Shown in pieces: positions 37,911 through 47,759 of a stretch of 64,000 nt of DNA. A program made the translations under genes and the position numbers. Position 1 is the first letter of the stretch, and each line of letters opens with the position of its first letter. The notes below the pieces were generated by a model. It did no database searches, was not told where the DNA came from, and was given only the letters and a program-made list of their open reading frames with translations. This DNA is from Gilliamella apis (lineage in GTDB: Bacteria > Pseudomonadota > Gammaproteobacteria > Enterobacterales > Orbaceae), in the NCBI RefSeq assembly GCF_030758615.1, contig NZ_CP132381.1, forward strand, positions 2,046,001-2,110,000, written 5' to 3'.

Positions 37911-39248
37911 CTATTGATTGTCTGATTTAGCTTGTTCTTCTTTATAAAGCTTGTTGTCGTACATTTTGACAAAAGGTAGGTAAATTACTAACGCTAAAAT
38001 TGCTGAAAGTATCGCAACAAACATAGCTCGATAGTCCCCACCAGTACCAATAAACGCCCCTAATCCCATTGGTGATGGCCATGGTATTAATGCAATAATT
38101 GGATTCATAAACCCACTACTAATCGCAAAATAACCTAAAGTACCACATGCCATTGGTGCTAATAAAAACGGTAAGGCAAGATATGGGTTATATACTATCG
38201 GCATACCGAAAATAATTGGCTCATTGATATTAAAAATTGCCGGGACAGCTGAAGCTCGACCCAAAATTTTTAATTGACTCGATTTAGCACAAAAAGCAAT
38301 AAAGAAAGTCATAAGTAACGTTGAACCTGAACCGCCTAAAATTACCAATGAATTATTGAACTCACCAGCAAATGGAATATGTGCGCCGCCAACGTTTTCA
38401 TTCATATTACTAAGCATTATAGGCGTAATGAATGCCCCAATTATACTAGCACCGTGAATACCAACAACCCAAAGCGCATGGATTAAAAATAGAATCACCA
38501 TTATACCAAGCCAACTTTTAGTTAAATTGGTTACAAAGGTAAATGGAACACCGATAATATCAAATATATCCGTACCAAAATACACCAAAATTCCGTTTAG
38601 AATAAGAATTGTGAAAGCAATAACAAAAGTTGGAATTAATGCAGTGAATGATCGAGATACGCCTAATGGAACGGTTTCCGGCATTTTAACCACCCAATTA
38701 CGACGTACACAAAGGAAATACAACTGTGTTGCAATAATCGCCATAACAATGGCAATAAAGATACCAGATGTACCTAAGCGATAAACAAATGGTTTTAAAC
38801 GTAACCCATTAAAAACTAATTCACTTTGGTCATTAAGTAAAACCATTGCACCGCTTTGCATCACCAATTCAGGTAGAGTCATAACAAAAGCAAATACCGA
38901 TAACATAGCACCATTAAGTGCATTTACTTTTAAACCAGTTTCTTCTTCTTCAATTTTAGTTAATTCATAACCAACAACAATATTAAAATAGAGTGCTAAT
39001 ATCCCCATTGTTGCTGTATTTGCTATCATATAAAGATCACTTACTTTGAAAATAGTATTTTCAAATACTGTTTCTAAGCCAGTAAATGTCATCGGCAAAG
39101 TATTAAACACCAAAAACATCGATCCAACTATACAAAAAGGTACTGACGCCATTCCAGCTGCCATTACTGCTCGAACAATCTTAAACTGCGATATTTTTGC
39201 CATCGGAGTCATTAGATACTTTTGTAACAACACAAATCCGGTATTCAT
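37911..39248 (-). CDS. celB: PTS cellobiose/lactose-family EIIC permease
   Basis: Membrane subunit that transports and helps phosphorylate a beta-glucoside disaccharide. About 445 residues with roughly ten helices. Family motifs include GAMLSVFAFVM, HALWVVGIHGASIIGA, GGSGSTLLMTF and FNINEPIIFGMPIVYNP (substrate/phosphoryl site), then GTGGDYRA. The ATG at 39246-39248 has GAGG eight bases upstream. A TTG at 39266 is the alternative. It is last gene of the operon that starts with the phospho-beta-glucosidase. Confidence 0.93.
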   Translation of the reverse strand: MNTGFVLLQKYLMTPMAKISQFKIVRAVMAAGMASVPFCIVGSMFLVFNTLPMTFTGLETVFENTIFKVSDLYMIANTATMGILALYFNIVVGYELTKIEEEETGLKVNALNGAMLSVFAFVMTLPELVMQSGAMVLLNDQSELVFNGLRLKPFVYRLGTSGIFIAIVMAIIATQLYFLCVRRNWVVKMPETVPLGVSRSFTALIPTFVIAFTILILNGILVYFGTDIFDIIGVPFTFVTNLTKSWLGIMVILFLIHALWVVGIHGASIIGAFITPIMLSNMNENVGGAHIPFAGEFNNSLVILGGSGSTLLMTFFIAFCAKSSQLKILGRASAVPAIFNINEPIIFGMPIVYNPYLALPFLLAPMACGTLGYFAISSGFMNPIIALIPWPSPMGLGAFIGTGGDYRAMFVAILSAILALVIYLPFVKMYDNKLYKEEQAKSDNQ

Positions 39249-39262
39249 TTTGTTTTCCTCAT

Positions 39263-39760
39263 TCAATTGATGATTTCTTGATAAGCTTGGATTCTTTTAA
39301 AATGTTTATCCTCATTACGCTCAATTTTTTTTAGTTTTATTAATATAAAAATAGTAAAAACTAAACTTGCTGCCAAAATGCCTAATATAATGTTTACCGC
39401 CTCCGGTGAATTTTTTAGAAATGGAAAGAAAAAGTGAAACAATGGGGTATAAATCAAAACCATTAACACGATAATGGATATTAATAATGTTCGGTACAAT
39501 AAACGGGCATAACGTAAATGATTTTTATGATTACGATAAAGCTTAATTTGCTCAAAACTGGTTAATGTAGCCATCACGATAAGCAACAGTGGTAGTGCTA
39601 TAGCAATTGATAAGCTACCCAACAGAAAGACAGCCCAATAAAGATTAATAAATAGAAAGAAGGCTGTCGCATAACGAACCGCTAAAAAGCGATTAAAATA
39701 AAGATTAGTCAAACTGACTTTTTTATGCATTTTAAGTTGGCTTTCTAGTGGAGTATTCAT
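39263..39760 (-). CDS. Small membrane protein of unknown function in the PTS operon
   Basis: About 165 residues with four hydrophobic helices in two pairs (AVRYATAFFLFINLYWAVFL, ALPLLLIVMATLTSF; LLISIIVLMVLIYTPLFHFF, IILGILAASLVFTIFILI) and a basic, charged C-terminus. Start at the ATG 39758-39760 with AGAGG upstream. I do not recognise a named domain. Its place between EIIA and EIIC suggests it works with or stabilises the permease, but that is inference from position only. Confidence 0.7.
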   Translation of the reverse strand: MNTPLESQLKMHKKVSLTNLYFNRFLAVRYATAFFLFINLYWAVFLLGSLSIAIALPLLLIVMATLTSFEQIKLYRNHKNHLRYARLLYRTLLISIIVLMVLIYTPLFHFFFPFLKNSPEAVNIILGILAASLVFTIFILIKLKKIERNEDKHFKRIQAYQEIIN

Positions 39761-39771
39761 CGCTAACCTCT

Positions 39772-40113
39772 TTATTGATTTGATAACTGATAGTTTTTTT
39801 GATAGAGATAACACATCTCAATGGCAACTTCGCGCAACGTCATTGTTGTCATTAGATGATCTTGAGCATGCACCATGATAATTTCCATCTCAATTTTACA
39901 ACCATTAGCATAAGATTGTAGAAGATCGGTTTGCGATTTATGTGCTTCTAATATTTCCTCATTGGCCTCTTCTAAGAGCTGATTTGCTGTATCAAATTCT
40001 GCGTTTCTCATTGCTTTGAAAGCAGCATGAATTTTGGTTTTGGCATTACCACTATGTAAAATAATATTAAATGCGGTAATTTGAATATCCTCTGAGCTCA
40101 TTTGGTCATTCAT
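39772..40113 (-). CDS. celC: PTS lactose/cellobiose-family EIIA
   Basis: Cytosolic phosphocarrier between HPr and EIIB. The 113 residues form the expected three-helix EIIA-Lac/Cel bundle: AFNIILHSGNAKTKIHAAFK, then FDTANQLLEEANEEI. The active histidine lies in MVHAQDHLMT, followed by LREVAIEMCYLY. It comes two bases after the regulator gene. Length is typical. Confidence 0.93.
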   Translation of the reverse strand: MNDQMSSEDIQITAFNIILHSGNAKTKIHAAFKAMRNAEFDTANQLLEEANEEILEAHKSQTDLLQSYANGCKIEMEIIMVHAQDHLMTTMTLREVAIEMCYLYQKNYQLSNQ

Positions 40114-40115
40114 TG

Positions 40116-42125
40116 TTACGCTCCTTTTTCAATAAGTTGGATAAAAAGTGATTTAAACTGGTTAAAATTTGCAATTTTTAACATGGCTTGTTGCATGACC
40201 GAATCATCGATTAAATTGACAATTGCTTTAGTCATCATTGCTAAATGAGAATTTTGATAAATTGACGGTGAAATCATAAAAACGAATTTTACATCTGGGT
40301 AGTTTTCATCCCAACAAAGCCCTTCTGGAATAATGGCAATCGCTATTTTAGCTATTTTACCTACTGGAATGGCAGGATGAGGAACCACTATGGTTGGACT
40401 AAAAAGTATCTCACCAATAACCATCCGTTTTTCCATCTGCTTTTGCATTTCTTGTTTAAAGCTTTTTGCCTCATTAATAGATAAGAGATCAAGCAAATGA
40501 TCCAAAACAGCTTGTTTAGATGGTTTGTTTGAGCACAAATAAAAATAATCTGCGGCAATATCATCAAAGATTTGGCTAATATAATGCGAATGATTTTGCT
40601 GTTTATCATCAAACGTTGTCACAAATGAATTTTTTGGCAATGAATTAGGTTTTTGTCTATGGGAAAGATAACGGCGAATCGCTTGAACGTCTTCTTCACA
40701 AAAAAATACTGAAACATGAAATACTGGAACTTTAAATATTTTTGACGATAAATCGACCGAAGAAATAATAAAATCGATGTCATTTAACATTTCTGGATCA
40801 ATTTCATAATAACCTCGCGTTGCCACAATTTTCACTCTTTCATCAAATTCACTTTCTACTCGATTTTTAAGTAATTGAGCACTACCAAGACCCGTTGCAC
40901 AAATAATTAACACTTTTGCTTTCTGTTCACTTTTTAGCTTTTCTAGTGATGCTAAAAAGTGCAGCGCTAAATATCCCCATTCATCATCATCCACTTCATA
41001 TTGTTGTAAATTGGGTAATTGATTGAAATAACGCTTAACTAACCCAAAGACCTCACAGTATTGACGTTTGATTTCATCTATTAATGGATTATCTAATTTA
41101 ATATTTTGTTGTAAACGCACTAACATTGGTTTTAAATGTTGGATTAATCCATTTTTTAATTGTTCATCATGCAAAAAAGGATAGCCTGTTTCTTGTTGGA
41201 TCTTTAATAGCAAATTTGTTAGTGACGAACCTAAATCATCATCCAGATCATCTTGGATTAAATTAGATTTACTCATCAAATGGAGAGTAAGGTACATCTG
41301 TTCTTCTTTAGGAAAATGAAAACCAATAATCGATTCAATGCGAGCGATAATTCGCTCGGCAACTTGGTATTCAAGTGACGAATTTGTTGAAACAGGCAAA
41401 TCAAGATTTTGAATCGAAAGTCCCGATTGTAACCGCTTAATACTTAATGATAAATGCAAGACAATATTTTGTATCATCACATCTGATAATTTAATATTTG
41501 CCTCACGACATTCATCTAAAATAATAATAGTTAATGAATCAAAACTAATGGTTTCAAAAGCTTGATTAAAATAGGACAAATGGTGTAGAAAATTAATTGA
41601 ATCCTCATGAAAAAAATAGCTCATTATAAAATGACGTTTAGCTTTTTCTTCACCATCAACAAAAACTAGTGAATAATTTTTTTTAATCGTTAGTTCATAA
41701 GGAAGTAATTGAGATTTAATTTCGGTAATATCTTTATTTAATTGAGATGAGCTGATAAATAGTTGTTCTGATAATGCTTCAACATCAATTTTTTGACTCT
41801 CTAATAACAATAAATTCAAAATATAATGTTTTCGTTCACTCGCTTCTCGACATTGAAATTGTTCAACATTTTTATCTAATAAATGGTGTTCAATTAAAAA
41901 TAAATTAAATGCATTTCGATCTTCAATTTGTAATTGAAAACCGTAACCTTGTTTACTTATTATATTACCGCCATTACTTTCAACTATAGTTTTTAAATCT
42001 TTAAGGTAGGTACGTACGGTACGATCAGATAACGATAATTGCGTAGCTAGTTCTTGACTACTTTTATATTCATTTTTAGAACGAACAAGTAAACTAATTA
42101 GTTCTCGTTGTTTTTGTTTTATCAT
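40116..42125 (-). CDS. LicR/MtlR-type PRD-containing PTS regulator
   Basis: A 669-residue activator controlled by PTS phosphorylation. Domains in order: HTH_11 at the N-terminus (SSQELATQLSLSDRTVRTYL), a second Mga-like HTH (about 80-150), PRD1 (about 170-280, HLSLSIKRL), and PRD2 (about 290-395, YLALHFLASLEK). An EIIB-Gat-like domain follows with Cys in ICATGLGSAQLL (about 410), then an EIIA-Fru-like domain with His in TIVVPHPAIPVG near residue 590. It probably senses EII phosphorylation and activates this operon. A 148-base gap separates it from the EIIB gene. Confidence 0.88.
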   Translation of the reverse strand: MIKQKQRELISLLVRSKNEYKSSQELATQLSLSDRTVRTYLKDLKTIVESNGGNIISKQGYGFQLQIEDRNAFNLFLIEHHLLDKNVEQFQCREASERKHYILNLLLLESQKIDVEALSEQLFISSSQLNKDITEIKSQLLPYELTIKKNYSLVFVDGEEKAKRHFIMSYFFHEDSINFLHHLSYFNQAFETISFDSLTIIILDECREANIKLSDVMIQNIVLHLSLSIKRLQSGLSIQNLDLPVSTNSSLEYQVAERIIARIESIIGFHFPKEEQMYLTLHLMSKSNLIQDDLDDDLGSSLTNLLLKIQQETGYPFLHDEQLKNGLIQHLKPMLVRLQQNIKLDNPLIDEIKRQYCEVFGLVKRYFNQLPNLQQYEVDDDEWGYLALHFLASLEKLKSEQKAKVLIICATGLGSAQLLKNRVESEFDERVKIVATRGYYEIDPEMLNDIDFIISSVDLSSKIFKVPVFHVSVFFCEEDVQAIRRYLSHRQKPNSLPKNSFVTTFDDKQQNHSHYISQIFDDIAADYFYLCSNKPSKQAVLDHLLDLLSINEAKSFKQEMQKQMEKRMVIGEILFSPTIVVPHPAIPVGKIAKIAIAIIPEGLCWDENYPDVKFVFMISPSIYQNSHLAMMTKAIVNLIDDSVMQQAMLKIANFNQFKSLFIQLIEKGA

Positions 42126-42206
42126 TATCTACTACACCTTAACTATTAATGAAATTTATCCAAAGGGTTAAGTTACTAAAATGGCAATGTGAAACTTAAG
42201 CCATTT

Positions 42207-42240
42207 ATGATGCGATCATTCATAAAAAAATCGCATCATA
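42207..42240. repeat. Perfect 11-bp inverted repeat between EIIB and regulator genes
   Basis: TATGATGCGAT and ATCGCATCATA flank a 13-base loop within the 148-base gap. Reading leftward no clean T-run follows, so a full terminator is doubtful. It could attenuate transcription or protect the upstream mRNA end, lowering regulator expression relative to EIIB. Confidence 0.5.
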
Positions 42241-42273
42241 TTAAGATCGGTAGAACAAAGATTTTCTTGAATA

Positions 42274-42591
42274 TTAGTTAATATTATCCTCGACTAATTT
42301 AGCTAATTGTTCAATACCAGATGGTATTGGGATATATGCCTGAAAAGGAATACTCACCACTGGTTTTCCTACTTCATCACCTAATGCTTTTAATTTATCA
42401 AACATCATCATGGTTTGAGGGCTAATTAAGAACAGTGAAAAATCACTATTTTTAATCTTATTACTACCTTCAGTTGCCGATACCGCATCAAGTTCAATAG
42501 CTTTATTTTGGTTAGCAAAAAATTCAGTAACTTTTTTAGCCATAAGTGATGATGACATACCTGCTGCACAAATAATTAACGCTTTTTTCAT
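42274..42591 (-). CDS. celA: PTS cellobiose-family EIIB
   Basis: Cytosolic EIIB that passes phosphate from EIIA to the sugar bound by EIIC. About 105 residues. The phosphorylated cysteine is in the P-loop IICAAGMSSSLMAKK near the start, and VSIPFQAYIPIPSG lies near the end. The ATG at 42589-42591 has a strong AGGAG five to seven bases upstream. A longer frame to 42663 would run into the glucosidase gene. Confidence 0.93.
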   Translation of the reverse strand: MKKALIICAAGMSSSLMAKKVTEFFANQNKAIELDAVSATEGSNKIKNSDFSLFLISPQTMMMFDKLKALGDEVGKPVVSIPFQAYIPIPSGIEQLAKLVEDNIN

Positions 42592-42616
42592 AATTTCTCC
42601 TAATGAATCTAAATCG

Positions 42617-44059
<1,443 letters not shown>

Positions 44060-44088
44060 TTACCTATGTTTATTGATGATTCAAATTT

Positions 44089-44169
44089 AGTATAAAAGGA
44101 AAAATAAATAATTACTAACCAACTTTTTCCGTATTGATAAGGAAAATTGTAAATAGAATAAGGAAAATT
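44089..44169 (-). promoter_or_regulatory. Promoter and direct-repeat operator of the cellobiose operon
   Basis: A minus-strand TATACT -10 lies at 44089-44094, with no good -35. The 12-mer ATAAGGAAAATT occurs twice, at 44137-44148 and 44158-44169, exactly 21 bp apart, or two helical turns. TTTTCC at 44125-44130 makes an inverted partner. The placement at about -60 and -80 fits activator sites, most simply for the LicR-like regulator. Confidence 0.5.
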
Positions 44170-44299
44170 TATCTTAAATTTGGATAACAAAGAGATTCAG
44201 GAAGAAAACAGGGAGTTGTAAATTTAAATTTAAGAGAATAAAAATTTGGCAGCTAATTTTTGACTAAATAACTGCCATTTAAACAATAATACTAAGGAG

Positions 44300-44638
44300 T
44301 TAACCATTTTTTTGTTCAAATAATCGCGTTGCTAACAAACCATGCGCCATAGTTGCACCTGCTCTTACCGATGCGGAAATGGAAATTAATTCAGCCAACT
44401 CTTCTAAACTAGCTCCTGCTCGTTTTGCACCTTTGACATGAACATCAATGCAATAAGCACATTGCGTTGTTAGTGCAATAGCTAAAGCTATTAACTCTCG
44501 AATTTTTATTGGAATATTTCCATCATTTCGCTTAATCGTTTGCTGATCAAAATCAATAAATGCTTGTGTTTCATTTGGAGCTGATTTCAATAAACATGCT
44601 AAATATTTAAAATCTTCTCTCGATTGATAATCACTCAT
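44300..44638 (-). CDS. AhpD/carboxymuconolactone decarboxylase-like protein
   Basis: A 112-residue AhpD-fold protein. The redox CxxC plus histidine is visible as CAYCIDVHVKGAKRAG, preceded by KIRELIALAIALTTQ. The C-terminal SVRAGATMAHG is typical. Such proteins act as alkylhydroperoxidase-like thiol peroxidases. It overlaps the membrane protein gene upstream by eight bases. Confidence 0.88.
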   Translation of the reverse strand: MSDYQSREDFKYLACLLKSAPNETQAFIDFDQQTIKRNDGNIPIKIRELIALAIALTTQCAYCIDVHVKGAKRAGASLEELAELISISASVRAGATMAHGLLATRLFEQKNG

Positions 44639-44840
44639 ATTGTTTTCCTTTTTGAGTTTGTAATTTATTTATTAAACTTAACAACCAACAGGCAGGACAA
44701 CCTCGTAACAGCAAAATGGCACCCACAACCAAAAACAATTTAAGCAAAAGCGGAAGTTGAAATAAAAATACAGCAAATATCAACGAAATTGCAGCTATAC
44801 CTCTTATTAAATGTAAAATGATTGAGTTACGACAATACAT
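44631..44840 (-). CDS. Small inner-membrane protein, DUF2892-like
   Basis: A 69-residue protein with two hydrophobic helices (IRGIAAISLIFAVFLF, LLLKLFLVVGAILLLRG) and a CPACWL motif near the middle, reminiscent of DUF2892 membrane proteins. The cysteines and the adjacent AhpD-like gene suggest a link to thiol redox. Translationally coupled to that gene. A decayed sigma factor lies 20 bases upstream. Confidence 0.65.
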   Translation of the reverse strand: MYCRNSIILHLIRGIAAISLIFAVFLFQLPLLLKLFLVVGAILLLRGCPACWLLSLINKLQTQKGKQYE

Positions 44841-44860
44841 TGAGTTCTCCTACATGTTAT

Positions 44861-45390
44861 TTAAAATCTTGAAAGTTTTCGTGAATTAATTTTTTCTTTT
44901 ATTAGCATTCTAGCTCGGTGCAATCGGCTTTTTACCGCCTCAACATTAATACCTAGTTGGTCAGCGACTTCTGGGGATGAATATTCCCTAATATCTCTTA
45001 AAATTAGAACTTCTCGATAGATTATTGGCAAAACAAGAATTGCATTGATCAAATCAATTTTGAGATCAATATCTGTATATGCTGTTTTGAGGCTATCGAA
45101 ATCAAAACCTGAATCAATATTTTCCTAATTCCTAATTCTGAATAATCGATAACATTAACGTTCGACAATTCGAAATAACCAACTACTGAAGGTAGCCACC
45201 GTTTTCAACATGCTTATTTTTCGATATAACTGCCATAGTGCAATTTGCACCGCATCATCAATATCTTCCGAGCTTGAACAGGTTCGTCTTGCAAATCTTT
45301 ATCTGGTTGACAAATGACTAGCAATTTTTCCAGTGCTTGTTTATCGCCCTTACAAGCTAATTCGATGAGTTGTTGTTTATTTTTACTCAT
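44861..45390 (-). pseudogene. ECF-type RNA polymerase sigma factor, disrupted
   Basis: Reading leftward from ATG 45388-45390, the first about 30 residues are intact (SKNKQQLIELACKGDKQALE, to CQPD). A frameshift near 45300 follows. The continuation in another frame gives RTCSSSEDIDDAVQIALWQL and FSSWLFRIVER (sigma region 2). In-frame TAA and TAG codons then lie near 45137 and 45125. The last part is open as INAILVLPIIYREVLILRDI to VEAVKSRLHRARMLI (region 4). One shift plus two stops indicates decay. It sits upstream of the DUF2892-like and AhpD-like genes it may once have controlled. Confidence 0.8.
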
Positions 45391-45651
45391 TAGTTTTTAA
45401 TCTCTAGCTAATAAAATCGTAATGAAATATTAAGTTTAAATGAGTTTAATATAACTTCATTGATAAAATGACCATACTTATATAGAGGTTAAAAAATATA
45501 AAAAAGGTTCAAATTTTTTATTAGTTTTGTTGAAATGAGGATTTAAGAATAGGAATAATTAAATAAGCTAATATGAATTTAGCTGCTTTGCGATAATTAA
45601 CAATATGTTTATCAATTTCACTAATAGCATTGTTAATGTTTTAGATAATCA

Positions 45652-45939
45652 TTAGATAAAATCATCAAACCCTTTGGCATATTTGCTAGGAACAAATTCA
45701 ATTAATTCATATTGAGCAATTTGGTGAATATAAAATGGATCTTGTTGTATGATAGACATGGCTTGTTCATGACTCTCAGCACGACAAATAATAATACCAC
45801 CAGTGCGAGGAATTTTGCGACCTGAAGCAATAAAATGTCCTAATTGATAATAACGCTCTAGATAATCAATATGTGCTTGTAAATATTTTTCAACTTGACT
45901 AATAGGTTTGAGATAAGAAAGAGAAAAAATGAACATCAT
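45652..45939 (-). CDS. YciI-like protein
   Basis: A 95-residue protein of the YCII family (dimeric ferredoxin-like alpha+beta fold), function unclear. It has FIFSLSYLKPISQVEKYL, the conserved HIDYLERYYQLGHFIASG with the family histidine, and DPFYIHQIAQYELIEF. Start at Met1 or Met2. It stands alone between the sigma pseudogene and chaB. Confidence 0.82.
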   Translation of the reverse strand: MMFIFSLSYLKPISQVEKYLQAHIDYLERYYQLGHFIASGRKIPRTGGIIICRAESHEQAMSIIQQDPFYIHQIAQYELIEFVPSKYAKGFDDFI

Positions 45940-46049
45940 AACTCCTTAATTTAAATATGAATAAGCCAACTATCCATGTCAGCTTAGCATTTATTCTTAT
46001 TTATAGCATTATTAAATAATAAAACAAGCTATCTAAAATGTTTTAAGTT

Positions 46050-46277
46050 TTATTTAGCTACCCATTTGCCATGCTCATCCTTATGATAGACCTTTTCAAC
46101 CGCTGACCAAGCAACACGAAAAGCAACTTGTTCAGCATCACTTTTATCGCGTCTTTTTTTCGGATCTTGATACTCTTTTATAGCACTATTAAAAGCTTCT
46201 TTAAAAATATCTTGAGCATGGGTAGGTAAAACATGTCGGACTGATTCAGGTAAATCATCTCTTGTTTGATATGGCAT
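46050..46277 (-). CDS. chaB: ChaB family protein
   Basis: A 75-residue protein very similar to E. coli ChaB, described as a regulator of the ChaA cation antiporter, though its true function is uncertain. It reads MPYQTRDDLPESVRHVLP, then AQDIFKEAFNSAI and RVAWSAVEKVYHK. The ATG at 46275-46277 has AAGGGGAA at ideal spacing, so the longer frame to 46304 is rejected. No chaA is visible here. Confidence 0.92.
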   Translation of the reverse strand: MPYQTRDDLPESVRHVLPTHAQDIFKEAFNSAIKEYQDPKKRRDKSDAEQVAFRVAWSAVEKVYHKDEHGKWVAK

Positions 46278-46570
46278 ATCATATTCCCCTTCGAAATTAA
46301 TCACAGATTATTGATAACTTTGATTGGTAACTACGAACATCACTGCAAAATAGTTAAGTTAGATTGAATCTAATCTGATTTTACTGAAAAAAAATTTTTC
46401 GAAATATATTGTTATTAATATAAACCTTAATTTGATACAAAAGAGCCTAAATAGGTTTACTTATTGATTAAAAAATAACAAATTGAGTTAATGTCGATTA
46501 TTTAATAAACTATTACATACAAAAAGCTTAACTAGTTGATGTTATTATTTATATTAAATGGAAGAATTAA

Positions 46571-47695
46571 ATGACAACAAAAATATTCACTTTAATTTTA
46601 GCTAGTTTATTAATAATTAGTTGCGATGATAAAACAAAACAACAACCAGCTGACCAACAACCTGTAGAATCTACCAATATATCAGCGATAGAACAAGCTC
46701 CTACTCCTACTTCAGAATCAGAACCTTCTCAATCAATAGAACAAACAATGGATGAAAATACGCGTCAAGCATATGCTCAATCCGAGAAAATGAACCTTTG
46801 GCTATCCGTATTTAATTATGATTATGGTTATTTTGGACGAAAGTTAAATAAAAACGTAAAAAATACTTCTACTTTAATTAATTTAGATCAAAAGGCAAAA
46901 AAAGTTCTTCAAAATTGTGGCGAAAAAAATAATGCCTGTACATTGGAAGCAATCAAAAAGGATCCTTTAAAAAATTTTTCTCTTGTTTTGAATTTATCTC
47001 TACCTTCTGAAAAATTACTACATAACTACAAACTATTAATTGATGAATTAGAAAAAAGTGAACCACGATTACTCGAATTAGATATAGAAGGTAAAAAATT
47101 TGCTGAAAATTATGTCAAATTAGCATTAGTTTTGCATGAACTACAAAAATACGCTCTTAATGGTGAATATCAATCAGATAATTACCAAAAAGCACCGAAA
47201 CTTTTTAATCAACTAGCTAATTCATATAATGAGTTTATGCAAACACAACACTCAGCTAAACTTATTTATAATAAATTATACAATGAAATACATGATATTC
47301 AAAAATTGGATTTTAAAAAAAGAGGATTAACTCTTCAATATGATTGTATGGAAATAATGGACATAACAAAAGAAATTGTCGGATTAATTAATAATACGTT
47401 TGATGAAAAAAACAATTTCAAAAATTTAGATACACAAGCTATTGAACTGAAAATTCAACAAATTGTAGATATTTCTGATAATTTAAAAAAATATAAAGGT
47501 AATGACTCTGTAATAAAAACACAAGGCTTAAATCGCATTTACTATGATGGATTTGTTGATTATTTACCGAAAATGATTACGCAAATCAAGCTTGTTTTAA
47601 ATAAGTTAGATGATAAAGATGTTAACCAAGAAATTAAATCATTAAATACAACTGAAAACTCTTTAATTCAACTATACAATAATTCAACCAACTAG
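46571..47695 (+). CDS. Lipoprotein, DUF3829/YiiG-like
   Basis: A 374-residue predicted lipoprotein. The signal MTTKIFTLILASLLIISC ends at lipobox Cys18. A low-complexity Gln/Pro/Ser-rich linker follows (about 20-60), then a helical domain starting KMNLWLSVFNYDYGYF, similar to the DUF3829 family with E. coli YiiG. The function is unknown. It carries no obvious partner gene. The 290-base upstream gap has no other feature. Confidence 0.75.
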   Translation: MTTKIFTLILASLLIISCDDKTKQQPADQQPVESTNISAIEQAPTPTSESEPSQSIEQTMDENTRQAYAQSEKMNLWLSVFNYDYGYFGRKLNKNVKNTSTLINLDQKAKKVLQNCGEKNNACTLEAIKKDPLKNFSLVLNLSLPSEKLLHNYKLLIDELEKSEPRLLELDIEGKKFAENYVKLALVLHELQKYALNGEYQSDNYQKAPKLFNQLANSYNEFMQTQHSAKLIYNKLYNEIHDIQKLDFKKRGLTLQYDCMEIMDITKEIVGLINNTFDEKNNFKNLDTQAIELKIQQIVDISDNLKKYKGNDSVIKTQGLNRIYYDGFVDYLPKMITQIKLVLNKLDDKDVNQEIKSLNTTENSLIQLYNNSTN

Positions 47696-47700
47696 TTAAT

Positions 47701-47735
47701 AAATATGCAGCATTAATCTATGCTGCATATTTATT
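47701..47735. terminator. Bidirectional intrinsic terminator
   Basis: AAATATGCAGCAT and ATGCTGCATATTT form a perfect 13-bp stem with a six-base loop, between the convergent lipoprotein and acuI genes. Moderate T content follows on both sides. Confidence 0.75.
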
Positions 47736-47759
47736 CTGCTTATTTAAGTATAAAGTTCA

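Noticed and set aside
42207..42240. BglG-type antiterminator (RAT) element
   Set aside because: The hairpin lacks a RAT-like consensus and a T-run, and the local regulator has DNA-binding HTH domains, not an RNA-binding CAT domain.
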